Shown: positions 33,121 to 42,450, numbered from the stretch's first letter. The stretch: 43,767 nucleotides of DNA from Deltaproteobacteria bacterium (GCA_016219175.1 JACRCD010000063.1:1-43767); one strand, 5' to 3'. Numbers and translations are program-made. The notes: a model not told the origin generated them from the sequence alone.

Positions 33121-34517
33121 AAATCCGCCACAAGATCACCCTGTGGATTTCCGCCACAACCCTCATTGCTGCTGTTTCCTTCTCTGTCTTCGTTTATCTG
33201 GAAATGCTCGAACAGCCTTACCATCTTATCGACACGGAATTGAAACATGTGGCTGCTGTCCTGCTGAAACAGCAACAGAACGATTCCGGCCAACCACTGC
33301 CGGCCGATACGAAATATCTCCCCGGTCCTCTGGACAATTACTGGATCAGGGTCACCGACAGCAGTGGGACGATGCTCTATTCCTCCGCCATGACCCGTTA
33401 CGTCGACCTCTCTCTTCCTGGAACCAAAAAAGCCTACAATGTGGAAAAAACCATACCAAGGGATCAGATTCAGCTTGGCCAGGATGAGCACGACGAGGTG
33501 ATGTTCAGGGTGCGTGTGGTCAGGGCGGATATCAACAACATTGCTTACACTGTTGTGATTGCCAAGCCCATTGAATATCTTGAGGAAGAAATGGTTGATC
33601 TGCTGCTGGAGCTGGGAACTATCCTGACAACATTTTTTATCATTGTGGTGCTGGTCAGTTACAACCTGGCCGGCAGGATTCTACAGCCGATTGTCGCCAT
33701 CAACCTGCTCGCCAAAGAGATCAGCGGGAAATCGCTGGATACCCGCATTCCACTGGGAGCAAGCAAAGACGAACTGTATACGCTCTCCTTGTCTTTAAAC
33801 CAGATGTTTGACCGGCTGCACCATTCCTTTAAGCGGCAGAAGGACTTTATTGCCAGCGCCTCGCACGAACTAAAAAGCCCCATCGCCCTTCTCATGCTGT
33901 CCCAGGAAGAGTTGCTGCAATCTCCGGACCTTCCCGCTCATGTACGGGAGGATCTGAACAATCAGCATAACAGTCTGCACCGCATGAACAGGCTGATCCG
34001 TAATCTTCTTGACCTGTCCGGCCTTGAGCGGCAGACTGCCCTGGCAAGTGAACATGTCAATCTGGCCGAACTGACAAATCAAGTACTGGACGATTACCGG
34101 GATGTTCTTGCCGGGGCGGGGATCTCCGTGGAAACAGCATACGAATCCGATCTGATTATCCAGGGAAATCAGGAAAAGCTGCTTCGTCTCCTTATTAATC
34201 TGATTGATAATGCCATCCGTTATAATAAAAAAATCAATGGACGAATTCGCATTGAGGGGCATAAAGAGACTGATACGGTCCGGATATCCGTGGCAAACAG
34301 CGGCATGCACGTCGGCCGTGAGGATATCAGCCGCATCTTTGAACAATTTTACCGGGTGGAGAAATCAAGATCAACCCAGTTCGGAGGATCCGGGCTTGGG
34401 CTTGCCATAGCAAAAAGAATTGTCGAGCTACATGGAGGGGATATACGATTCACCAGCAGTGATGAGGGTTGGAACACCGTGACGGTGAATTTGCCGGACA
34501 AAGAAAAGAACGTTTAA
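33117..34517 (+). CDS. Sensor histidine kinase (PmrB-like)
   Basis: 466 residues. Membrane helices lie at about 9-28 and 165-185, with a periplasmic sensor of about 135 residues between them. A HAMP segment follows, then HisKA with His250 in FIASASHELKSPIALL and a HATPase domain with the N-box LINLIDNAIRYN and GGSGLGLAIAKRIVELHGG. The periplasmic part has an acidic patch (QDEHDEVMF, 122-130), but the ExxE iron sites of enterobacterial PmrB are not obvious, so the signal may differ. Confidence 0.87.
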   Translation: MKIRHKITLWISATTLIAAVSFSVFVYLEMLEQPYHLIDTELKHVAAVLLKQQQNDSGQPLPADTKYLPGPLDNYWIRVTDSSGTMLYSSAMTRYVDLSLPGTKKAYNVEKTIPRDQIQLGQDEHDEVMFRVRVVRADINNIAYTVVIAKPIEYLEEEMVDLLLELGTILTTFFIIVVLVSYNLAGRILQPIVAINLLAKEISGKSLDTRIPLGASKDELYTLSLSLNQMFDRLHHSFKRQKDFIASASHELKSPIALLMLSQEELLQSPDLPAHVREDLNNQHNSLHRMNRLIRNLLDLSGLERQTALASEHVNLAELTNQVLDDYRDVLAGAGISVETAYESDLIIQGNQEKLLRLLINLIDNAIRYNKKINGRIRIEGHKETDTVRISVANSGMHVGREDISRIFEQFYRVEKSRSTQFGGSGLGLAIAKRIVELHGGDIRFTSSDEGWNTVTVNLPDKEKNV

Positions 34518-34518
34518 G

Positions 34519-34539
34519 CGTTCAAGCCGTTTGAACGCC
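34519..34539. terminator. Hairpin between convergent genes
   Basis: GCGTTCAA pairs with TTGAACGC around GCCGT, starting two bases after the kinase stop. No T-run follows on the plus strand, so termination would be weak or factor-assisted. Confidence 0.4.
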
Positions 34540-34540
34540 C

Positions 34541-35485
34541 TCAACTCCCGCTGTCAAGAACAACCATGTTTTTCCCCTGGGCCTTTGCCAGGTAAAGGGC
34601 CTTATCCGCCCTGTCGATCATGCGGGCTACGTTCGCCGGCCAGGACAGGGTTTCATCGCGGGTGCAGCGCACCAACCCCACGCTCAGGGTGGTTCCGGAA
34701 AAACCCGCCTGCTGGAAATTATGGAGTACCCTTTCCATGATTTTCACGGCCTGCTCTTCCCCGATCTGGGTCAGAATCGCGGCAAACTCATCGCCGCCAT
34801 AGCGAAAGGTGAAATCCACATTATGGCGGGTGCAGTCATTTAGGATCATCCCCACCGCGTTCAACACCTTATCTCCGGCCGGATGGCCGAAGGTATCATT
34901 ATATCCCTTGAAATTGTCAATATCGATCAGGGCCAGATAGACTTGGAAGTCCTGGCGATGAGCGCGCTGCACCTCCTCAGCCAGTCGCAGATCAAAGGAT
35001 CTGCGATTATAAAGCCCGGTCAGGGAATCACACAGGGAAAGCTTCTCCAGCCGGCGGATCATGTTGCGTTCCCGCTCCGCCCGGTTCAGCTTGGCCTCAA
35101 GTTCATCACGCTCAAAGGGTTTTTTAATGAAATCGATGGCCCCAGCCCGGATCACGTCGGCATAACTGGCCTTATCCGTATAGCCGGTGGCCACGATCAC
35201 ATCCGTGTCCGTATAATTATCCTTGATATAGGAGAGTAATTTCAGACCATCCATCTCCGGCATATCCACATCGGTGACAACGATATCAATGACATCAGAC
35301 TTGAGCTTTTCAATGGCATCAAGACCATTGACCGCCGTGTAGCACTTGTAGCCGAACAGCTCCACCAGCAGACTTATTGCTTCAAGAACCAGCTGGTCGT
35401 CATCCACTACAAGAATTTTTATATCGTGGTTTTTTGTGAGCTTCATCCTGTCGTCGTGCAGTATCTGTTTCTCTTCAAGTTCCAC
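34541..35485 (-). CDS. Response regulator with GGDEF domain
   Basis: 314 residues. A receiver domain (about 23-140; Asp in VVTDVDMPEMDGL) is fused to a GGDEF domain with RYGGDEFAA and LSVGLV. It should make c-di-GMP when phosphorylated. An RxxD inhibitory site is not evident in the expected place, so product inhibition may be lacking. The start is a GTG at 35485; the ATG at 35446 is an alternative, and neither has a strong ribosome-binding site. The partner kinase is not adjacent. Confidence 0.86.
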   Translation of the reverse strand: MELEEKQILHDDRMKLTKNHDIKILVVDDDQLVLEAISLLVELFGYKCYTAVNGLDAIEKLKSDVIDIVVTDVDMPEMDGLKLLSYIKDNYTDTDVIVATGYTDKASYADVIRAGAIDFIKKPFERDELEAKLNRAERERNMIRRLEKLSLCDSLTGLYNRRSFDLRLAEEVQRAHRQDFQVYLALIDIDNFKGYNDTFGHPAGDKVLNAVGMILNDCTRHNVDFTFRYGGDEFAAILTQIGEEQAVKIMERVLHNFQQAGFSGTTLSVGLVRCTRDETLSWPANVARMIDRADKALYLAKAQGKNMVVLDSGS

Positions 35486-35513
35486 AGTGGCGGATACACG
35501 TCACCGTCACTAA

Positions 35514-35672
35514 TAGCTACCCGGGGAAATAGACTGAAGGCTTCAAGGCCGCCGGTACCGACATTATTTTTTCAAGGCGCCCATATGTCTCTTATCGTCT
35601 GCCCTTTAGCCTTCAGCCTTCAGCCTTTAGCCTTCAGCCTTCAGCCTTCAGCCTAACCCACCGGGCAGTTAC
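35514..35672. repeat. Intergenic TIR element, copy 1
   Basis: The left end has TAGCTACCCGG followed by ATAGACTGAAGG. The right end, reverse-complemented, gives GTAACTGCCCGG followed by TTAGGCTGAAGG. The right half contains tandem CCTTCAG units (about 35610-35655). It is related to 38951-39086 and 41038-41148. Confidence 0.65.
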
Positions 35673-35730
35673 CTTATCATACCACATCCTCTTCTCAGGC
35701 AAAAACAATTTCTCATCACTCATGTAAGGA

Positions 35731-37989
35731 TCAGGCGCACTCGGAATAACCGCACGAATGACAGACACAGCAGCCCCCTTCATGCTCGATGACGCCACCG
35801 CACTCCGGACAGGCGCCGAACATGGTTTTCTCGGACAGGGTCTCATCCTTGCAGCCGTTGTTTCTCTCCAGATGCTGACGAATGGCCTGGGCAATGGCGT
35901 CGGCGCAGGAAACCACCTTGTTCTGGCCGAATCCGGCGGGCTTGTGACAACTGATGCCGATGAGCTGTTTGACAATGGGCTCGGGCGGCAACCCGCTCCG
36001 CCAGGCCAGGGAAACCAGACGGCCGATGGCCTCGCACTGGCTGGCCGCGCAGCCACCCGCCTTGCCGACGGTATTGAACAGTTCAAAGAACTGCTGCTGG
36101 CTGTCTTCATTGATGGTCACGTACATCGGCCCGCAACCGGTGGTCATCTGATAGGTTGAGCCGTTCAGCCGGCGCGGCCTGTCTTTTTTAACCGGCCGGA
36201 GAACGTCGGCCTGGACGCTTTTCTTCTTATCCGTCTTGCCGATATTCAGCACCTGGTTTTCCCGGCAGCCGTCCCGGTAAATGGTCACACCCTTGCAGCC
36301 CAGCTTGTAGGCGAGCATGAAGGCCTCCTTCACGTCATCAACGGTGGCGGAGTTGCTGAAATTGATGGTTTTGCTCACCGCGTTGTTGGTGCTTTTCTGA
36401 AAGGCCGCCTGGATATCAATATGATTTCTCGGACTGATGTCATGGGCGGTTTCAAAAAGACGCCGGTATTTCAGGGGGATCTCCTCAATGCCCTGCACAC
36501 TGCCGCTGTGGGAAACCTTTTTGAGAAGCTCGGGCGAATAAAAACCGTTGGCCTTGGCAATCTCCTCAAACACGGGATTCACTTCAAAAAATTCATCATT
36601 GTCCATGACGCGCCGCACATAGGACACGGCAAACAGAGGTTCAACGCCGCTGGAGCAGCCGGCAATGATGCTGATGGTTCCCGTGGGGGCGATCGTGGTG
36701 CGCGTGGCATTTCTCACAGGCACATCGGGATTTTTATGCCCATAGATACTCCTGGGAAAGTTGGGGAATGCTCCGCGCTGCTCTCCAAGATGGACAGAGG
36801 CCTGATAGGCCGAGGTATCGATGTATCGCATGACCTTTTCCGCCACCTCGAGCGCCTCCGGGGCGGAATAGGGGATGGAGAGCCTGAGCAGCATATCGGC
36901 AAAGCCCATGACGCCAAGGCCGATCTTGCGATTCTGTTTGGTTTTTTCTTCAATCTCCGGCAAGGGATAGCGGTTCACATCCACCACGTTATCAAGGAAG
37001 TGCACGCAGTTTGCCACGGTAGCGCCCAGCTTCTGATAATCAACCTGACCATCAATAATCATATTGGCCAGGTTGATTGAGCCGAGGTTGCAGGATTCAT
37101 GGGGCAGAAGCGGCTGCTCCCCGCAAGGATTGGTGCTCTCGATCATCCCCACTTCAGGGGTGGGATTATCCGCATTCATGCGGTCGATAAAGACGATGCC
37201 GGGCTCCCCTGAGTACCAGGCCTGCTTGACGATCTGCCTGAACACCTTGACGGCGTTCTGTTTTTTTACCGCCTCATTGTTGCGGGGATTAATCAATTCA
37301 TACTCTTCGTCGTTTTCAACCGCCTCCATGAAGGAGTCGGTGATGGCCACGGAGATATTGAAGTTGTTGAGCACGGACAGATCGGATTTGACCTTGATAA
37401 AATCCATGATATCAGGATGGTCAACCCGGAGAATGGCCATATTGGCGCCTCGGCGGGTGCCGCCCTGTTTGATGGTTTCGGTGGCGCAGTCAAAGACGGA
37501 CATGAAGGAGAGCGGTCCGCTGGACACGCCCCGGGTTGAGTGGACAACATCGTTATGGGGTCTGATGCGGGAAAATGAGAATCCGGTACCGCCGCCGCTT
37601 TTGTGAATCAAAGCCGTCTGCTTGACCGCTTCGAAGATGCTGTCCATGGTGTCTTCAACCGGCAGGACAAAACAAGCGGAAAGCTGGCCAAGGTCACGGC
37701 CGGCATTCATCAAGGTGGGAGAATTGGGCATGAAATCCCGGTTTGCCATCATCTCATAAAACGAGAGAGCCAGGCCCTCTATATCCGCGTCCTTATCATA
37801 GAGCCTGTCAGCCACGGCAATGGAGCTCGCCACCCGCCAGAGCATCTCAGCCGGGGTTTCAATGACATTCCCCTCCACATCCTTCATCAAATAACGTCTT
37901 TCAAGGACAGACAGTGCATTGTCGGCAAACGTCGGCTGCATGATTACGGCAGGCATCTTCATTTCACCTAATTCCATTTTTCTCCCCAT
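35731..37989 (-). CDS. nrdJ: Vitamin B12-dependent ribonucleotide reductase (class II)
   Basis: A 752-residue adenosylcobalamin-dependent reductase that makes deoxyribonucleotides without oxygen. GQLSACFVLPVEDTMDSIFE has the first redox Cys, HKSGGGTGFSFSRIRP the substrate loop, NPCGEQPLLPHESCNLGSIN the thiyl-radical and base-binding region, and PTGTISIIAGCSSGVEPLFA the phosphate site. The C-terminus carries a zinc ribbon (CPECGG, CVCHSCG). The GTG/ATG choice is settled by AGGAG 8 bases before the ATG at 37989. Probable NrdR boxes lie about 100 bases upstream. Confidence 0.94.
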   Translation of the reverse strand: MGRKMELGEMKMPAVIMQPTFADNALSVLERRYLMKDVEGNVIETPAEMLWRVASSIAVADRLYDKDADIEGLALSFYEMMANRDFMPNSPTLMNAGRDLGQLSACFVLPVEDTMDSIFEAVKQTALIHKSGGGTGFSFSRIRPHNDVVHSTRGVSSGPLSFMSVFDCATETIKQGGTRRGANMAILRVDHPDIMDFIKVKSDLSVLNNFNISVAITDSFMEAVENDEEYELINPRNNEAVKKQNAVKVFRQIVKQAWYSGEPGIVFIDRMNADNPTPEVGMIESTNPCGEQPLLPHESCNLGSINLANMIIDGQVDYQKLGATVANCVHFLDNVVDVNRYPLPEIEEKTKQNRKIGLGVMGFADMLLRLSIPYSAPEALEVAEKVMRYIDTSAYQASVHLGEQRGAFPNFPRSIYGHKNPDVPVRNATRTTIAPTGTISIIAGCSSGVEPLFAVSYVRRVMDNDEFFEVNPVFEEIAKANGFYSPELLKKVSHSGSVQGIEEIPLKYRRLFETAHDISPRNHIDIQAAFQKSTNNAVSKTINFSNSATVDDVKEAFMLAYKLGCKGVTIYRDGCRENQVLNIGKTDKKKSVQADVLRPVKKDRPRRLNGSTYQMTTGCGPMYVTINEDSQQQFFELFNTVGKAGGCAASQCEAIGRLVSLAWRSGLPPEPIVKQLIGISCHKPAGFGQNKVVSCADAIAQAIRQHLERNNGCKDETLSEKTMFGACPECGGVIEHEGGCCVCHSCGYSECA

Positions 37990-38086
37990 TGTTCATCTCC
38001 TGTTCCCAGCTTACAAATGGCTCAACTTATTGAAACCACCCTATTCATTTATAAAGATACCGCCCGTAGACAAAAAAAAAGACAGA

Positions 38087-38134
38087 CCACAAAATGTTGT
38101 GTGTCAGAAAAGATGAAAACACAACATAAGCTGA
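38087..38134 (-). promoter_or_regulatory. Probable tandem NrdR boxes upstream of nrdJ
   Basis: CCACAAAATGTTGTGT (38087-38102) matches the NrdR-box consensus acaCwAtATaTwGtgt at 13 of 16 positions. A second, half-conserved site starts at 38119 (ACACAACATA). The 32-base start-to-start distance is the three-helical-turn spacing typical of paired NrdR boxes. Confidence 0.6.
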
Positions 38135-38282
38135 AAGTCAAAGAAATTAATCGCAAATAAAATGAGCTTTTAAGACTTTTTTTTGAAATCAAGGAGATAG
38201 GCCATGATTTTTCTGCCGCGAGAAAAAATCATAAAAACCAAAGGAAAACTACCGGCAATCAAAGGCGGATTTCAGGGGACGC

Positions 38283-38939
38283 TCAGGGCGTGGGCAGGAT
38301 ATATCCTTTACGGATGGCATACTTGATTAAATCAGCAGTATTGCTGATATTCAATTTCTTAAGGAGGTTGGCCCGGTGATGCTCAACGGTTCGTGTGCTG
38401 ATTGACAGCAACTCGGCAATATCCCTGCTGGTTCTGCCCTCGGCAACCATTTTCAGAATCTGTCTTTCCCTGGGGGTCAAGGATTCGGAAGAAAAATTCT
38501 TTGATTTTCGGCAGGAATCCACATCCTCGCTGGAAAATTCCTTGGACAGGACAGGTGAAATAAAAATATTTCCCTTCAGCACCTGTTCGATTGCCGTCAG
38601 CAGTTCGCTATCCGAATCCTCTTTCAGAACATAGCCGTCCGCCCCGGCCGACATGGCATGACAGAGATACTGTTTGCTATTATGCATGGTAAGGATGACA
38701 ATCTTAACCAGCGGGCAAAGCTTTTTAGCCTCACCTATCGCTTCAATGCCGCGCAGATTAGGCATGGAAATATCGAGAAGCACCACATCAGGGGTCGCCT
38801 CCTTCATGAAATTCAACAGCTCCAGACCATCCCCCACCTGACCGATAACCTCAAGAGATGGTTCGGATTCAATAATTTTCTTAATGCCGTGACGAATCAG
38901 AACATGATCATCCGCGAGTAAAACCTGATACACTTTCAT
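38283..38939 (-). CDS. NarL/LuxR-family response regulator
   Basis: 218 residues from the ATG at 38939, which has AGGAG 7 bases upstream. The receiver domain has the phospho-acceptor Asp56 (VVLLDISMPNLRG), and the C-terminal LuxR-type HTH is SLTPRERQILKMVAEGRTSR then VEHHRANLLKKLNI. It pairs with the HisKA_3 kinase just upstream, from which it is separated by a repeat element. The target genes are unknown. Confidence 0.9.
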   Translation of the reverse strand: MKVYQVLLADDHVLIRHGIKKIIESEPSLEVIGQVGDGLELLNFMKEATPDVVLLDISMPNLRGIEAIGEAKKLCPLVKIVILTMHNSKQYLCHAMSAGADGYVLKEDSDSELLTAIEQVLKGNIFISPVLSKEFSSEDVDSCRKSKNFSSESLTPRERQILKMVAEGRTSRDIAELLSISTRTVEHHRANLLKKLNISNTADLIKYAIRKGYILPTP

Positions 38940-38950
38940 CGTGTTCTCCT

Positions 38951-39086
38951 GTAACTGCAAGGTGTTAGGCTGAAGTCTGAAGTCTGTTAGCAAAAGAGGC
39001 CAGACAACGAGCCGGCAAAAGTATTTTCTTCTATACAGTCAATACCGCCAGCCCTTCAGCCTAAAAGCCTTCAGTCTATCTACCTG
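38951..39086. repeat. Intergenic TIR element, copy 2 (inside the two-component operon)
   Basis: The left end GTAACTGCAAGGTGTTAGGC resembles the reverse complement of the right end of copy 1; the right end has CCTTCAGTCTATCTACCTG. It fills the gap between the kinase stop and the ribosome-binding site of the response-regulator gene. Confidence 0.65.
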
Positions 39087-39092
39087 AAAATG

Positions 39093-40979
39093 TCAAACCG
39101 GCAGACTAACAGTAATCGTTGTGCCTTTACCCTCTTCACTTTCTATATCCATGACCCCTTCCAGGATACGTACTCGTTCAGCCATGGCCGCCAGACCCAT
39201 CCCGCCTTCCGACTTTTTCCGCAACGAAATTTCTTCCGTATTAAACCCAGTTCCGTTGTCTTTCACAATGAGAAAGATACGATTTTTTATTTTTTCAATT
39301 CTGATGCCGATATGCGTGGCATAGGCATGCTTGCCGATATTGTTGAGAGATTCCTGCACGATCCGGTAAATCAACCTCTGCGCGTCCTGGGAAAAGAGAT
39401 GATTGATCTCGATCAGATCAAGGGAAATCTCAATGCCATGCAGTTTGGCGAAATTGGTGATCAGATATTCCAGGGCGGCATCAATGCCGAGATCATCAAG
39501 GGCCACCGGGCTGAGATCCCGGGAGAGACGCCGGACATTTTCAATAATGAGGTTGATGCTCTGGCGCAGTTCATTGCACCCCCCCTGCACAATCTCGGGA
39601 GTCCCCTTGGCCAGCTGTTTTTCAAGGGAGCCCACCTGCAGCTTCAAGGCCGCGAGCGACTGCCCCAGCTCATCATGCAATTCCAGGGAAATCCGGCGCC
39701 GCTCATTTTCCTGAACCGTGAGCAGATTCACGGACAGCTGATGCAGGGTCTCCTCCGAGTCGCGCAGGGCTTCCTCTACCTTGGTCCGTACATGAATCTC
39801 CCCTTTCAGCTTTTCATTGGCGGTGATCAGTTCGTGGGTGCGTTCCTCGACCAGCACCTCAAGCATCTGTTCCGCCTTCTTGCTTTTGTAAGTCACCACG
39901 GACAGAATGATAATCGTCGCCTCCAGGGCCAGGGCGATGCCCAGCACGGTCAGGCCGATCTTCTTGTATTTCCAGAGAATGGACTGCGGCTCATCCGTGA
40001 CAATGCTGCCCTCGGGCAACGACTTGTAGGGGATATTGAAACGTTTCATCTGATTATAGTCAAATATCAACTGATTGGCCGTGGTTCCCTGGGCCGCGAA
40101 ATTCTCTACCGGTTCTCCCATGAGAATATCAACAACCATTTTGGCCACCGCCACCCCCTGGGACCTGGCGTCAACCATCATTCCACCCAGCACGCCGTTA
40201 CCAAGGTAAAAACGCCACATGGACAAAATAGGCACCTTGCATTTTGCCGAAATAAGCCCCAGGCTTCTTTCGTAGGAAAAGGATTTACCTTCCCGATCGC
40301 TGGTAAAGTTCACCAGCAGGACAAGGCTGTTGTCCTTGATCTCCCGTACCTTGGCGAGCAACTCATCCATGGGCAGATTCTCCAGGAGATGAATGGCAAG
40401 GCGACCGGCAAAAAACTCAGCGCTCTCGCTGATGATGTTGTCATAGATGAGCCCGTCAGCTGTGCGGTCATTAATAATAAAGACATCCTTTGTCGCCGGG
40501 TAAAGATGCAGTCCGGCCTCAATGGTGGCTGTTACATCCACCTTTTCGCAGATGCCGATAAAACTTGAGGTTGCCTGATCTTCTCTCTCGTCCTGGCAGT
40601 TTACTCCGCAGTACAGGACAGGGGTCAGGGGAAAAAGCTGGGCATGAAACCGCTGAAGAAAATTGACGGCAACAATGTCAACGCCTATGACGGCGTCAAA
40701 ACGCCTGTCTCCGTACTTTTCATTAAGATATCGCGATACACGCAAAAAGTTATCAGGGTCCGGTTGCCGCAGGCTGTCCATGTATTCAATATGCAGCTCA
40801 ATATCCTGCCGGTCCTTGGCCAGCAGTATCTCCTTAATGCCGCTGTTGACATTTTCAGTCCAGGGAAGACCGCTGTGATAGGAGTGCAGAACGAGAATAT
40901 CGTGGAGATGCGCTGAACCGGTGCGGGCGGATGCCGGGCAGGCAAGCAGAAGCAGAAGAGCCAAAGGGAAAAAAATCAT
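39093..40979 (-). CDS. Sensor histidine kinase with substrate-binding-protein sensor
   Basis: 628 residues from the ATG at 40979; a TTG at 40994 is also possible. A signal peptide (FFPLALLLLLACPASA) precedes a periplasmic domain of about 310 residues that looks like ABC-type substrate-binding proteins (VLHSYHSGLPWTENV, AVIGVDIVAVNF, VDILMGEPVENF). A membrane helix (about 341-363), a coiled coil, then HisKA_3 with the phospho-His in ISLELHDELGQSLAALK (His435) and a HATPase follow. It should sense a small ligand outside the cytoplasm and phosphorylate the NarL-type regulator encoded next. Confidence 0.88.
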   Translation of the reverse strand: MIFFPLALLLLLACPASARTGSAHLHDILVLHSYHSGLPWTENVNSGIKEILLAKDRQDIELHIEYMDSLRQPDPDNFLRVSRYLNEKYGDRRFDAVIGVDIVAVNFLQRFHAQLFPLTPVLYCGVNCQDEREDQATSSFIGICEKVDVTATIEAGLHLYPATKDVFIINDRTADGLIYDNIISESAEFFAGRLAIHLLENLPMDELLAKVREIKDNSLVLLVNFTSDREGKSFSYERSLGLISAKCKVPILSMWRFYLGNGVLGGMMVDARSQGVAVAKMVVDILMGEPVENFAAQGTTANQLIFDYNQMKRFNIPYKSLPEGSIVTDEPQSILWKYKKIGLTVLGIALALEATIIILSVVTYKSKKAEQMLEVLVEERTHELITANEKLKGEIHVRTKVEEALRDSEETLHQLSVNLLTVQENERRRISLELHDELGQSLAALKLQVGSLEKQLAKGTPEIVQGGCNELRQSINLIIENVRRLSRDLSPVALDDLGIDAALEYLITNFAKLHGIEISLDLIEINHLFSQDAQRLIYRIVQESLNNIGKHAYATHIGIRIEKIKNRIFLIVKDNGTGFNTEEISLRKKSEGGMGLAAMAERVRILEGVMDIESEEGKGTTITVSLPV

Positions 40980-41037
40980 TTTCAAGGTCGACAAGCTGTT
41001 GCCTCGGCACCGTTTAGAAAAAAAAGGAATGTTTTTT

Positions 41038-41148
41038 CGTAACTATCCAGGTAGATAGACTGAAGGAAAAACGCCTAAAATATCTGATACGACAGTACCG
41101 ACAGCCCTATAGCCTTCAGCCTACAGTCTAAACAGCTGGGTAGTTACG
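41038..41148. repeat. Intergenic TIR element, copy 3
   Basis: CGTAACTATCCAG (41038-41050) is matched by the reverse complement of the right end, CGTAACTACCCAG, with one mismatch. Inside both ends lie AGACTG-AGG motifs. It is the best-preserved of the three copies. Confidence 0.7.
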
Positions 41149-41193
41149 TTTTTTCATTTGTCGCCCAAACCGGCGTACTGTATTGTGCACATC

Positions 41194-42330
41194 ATGTTGA
41201 AAAATAGCGATTATAATCAGCAACGAATTGATCCGGCAAGACATATCCGTAAAATTTTCCTTGAGGAAAGCTGCCGGGATCTGGCCTATACCAGGGAAAT
41301 CCTTGACCGGGCCCGGGATATTGAGGTTGAAATCATCGGTGATCGCACGGTTCCCGACATTCAGGCCGGACCATATCCGCGCAGCCTGACAAAAGGCAAA
41401 CAGTATCTTCTCCTCTGCAAAAACCGCGGCAGTTTCTTCAAACCCTGTCCCGGCACCAGGGAATACTGCTGCTGCGATTACCAGGTCTTAAACATCGGCA
41501 TGAACTGCCCCATGGATTGTGTTTATTGCATCCTGCAGGCCTATCTCAATAATCCCTGGATCTCCTTTTTTGTCAATATCGAGGATTTGCTCTCGGAACT
41601 CGATCTGGCCCTGGCCCACAAAAACCAATTCTGGCGGATCGGCACCGGGGAGTTCACGGACAGCCTGGCCCTGGACTCGCTTACCGGACTGAGCAAGGTG
41701 CTGGTTGCATACATGCGGGATAAAAAGTCCGCCGTCCTGGAACTGAAAACAAAAAGCGTCTCCGTGGAAAATTTGAAAGATCTGGACCATGGCGGCAGAA
41801 CCATTGTCGCCTGGTCGTTGAACAGCCCGGCCATCATGGCCGGCGAGGAGTTGAAGACAGCAAGCCTCGACCAGCGGCTGCAGGCCGCGGTCAAGTGCGC
41901 CCAATGGGGCTACCGGCTGGCCTTCCACTTTGACCCGATCATTTATCACCCGGGCTGGCGGGAAGGCTATGCCGAAACCATCAAGAAGCTTTTTGATGTT
42001 GTGCCCGCCGAGAAAATCGCCTGGATCAGCCTGGGGGGTTTGCGTTTCCTGCCCAGCCTTCGCCCCACGGCCCTGACCCGTTTTCCCAACTCCAGATTTT
42101 TCCATGAGGAATTCATCATGGGACTGGATGGTAAATGCCGTTATTTCCGCTCCCTGCGCGTAGAGCTGTATCGGCATCTGCTTTATCACCTCAGACAGCG
42201 GGCCCATCCCGCCACCTGCCTTTATTTATGCATGGAGAGCGAGGAGATATGGCAGGAATGCGGTTTCGCGCCGGGCCAGGCCGGGCGGCTCCCCCTGGAT
42301 CTTGACCGGGCTGTTTGCGATTCATTATAA
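41194..42330 (+). CDS. Spore photoproduct lyase-family radical SAM protein
   Basis: 378 residues from the ATG at 41194 (a TTG at 41158 would add 12). The radical SAM motif is CPMDCVYC. SPL-family pieces follow: FFVNIEDLLSELD, RIGTGEFTDSLALDSLTG, LELKTKSVSVENLKDLDHGG and FHFDPIIYHPGWREGYAETI. In spore formers the enzyme repairs the thymine dimer of UV-irradiated spores; in a non-sporulating host the substrate is unclear and may be another DNA or nucleotide lesion. It stands alone. Confidence 0.8.
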   Translation: MLKNSDYNQQRIDPARHIRKIFLEESCRDLAYTREILDRARDIEVEIIGDRTVPDIQAGPYPRSLTKGKQYLLLCKNRGSFFKPCPGTREYCCCDYQVLNIGMNCPMDCVYCILQAYLNNPWISFFVNIEDLLSELDLALAHKNQFWRIGTGEFTDSLALDSLTGLSKVLVAYMRDKKSAVLELKTKSVSVENLKDLDHGGRTIVAWSLNSPAIMAGEELKTASLDQRLQAAVKCAQWGYRLAFHFDPIIYHPGWREGYAETIKKLFDVVPAEKIAWISLGGLRFLPSLRPTALTRFPNSRFFHEEFIMGLDGKCRYFRSLRVELYRHLLYHLRQRAHPATCLYLCMESEEIWQECGFAPGQAGRLPLDLDRAVCDSL

Positions 42331-42450
42331 ACACTCAGCCATTTTTTTTTTTGCCTCTTTGCCGCATTGCGGTAAATTCAACTTTCGTGTAATCTGTTTT
42401 TCTCAGCTACTAACACCCATCCGGCACAGCCGTCTGTAAGGAGTTTTACC

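Noticed and set aside
37990-38282. Cobalamin riboswitch before nrdJ
   Set aside because: No B12-box-like core or multi-stem structure is recognisable; the NrdR-like boxes explain the region better.
39090-40568. 492-codon open frame antisense to the sensor kinase
   Set aside because: No domain is recognisable, whereas the opposite strand has an unmistakable kinase.
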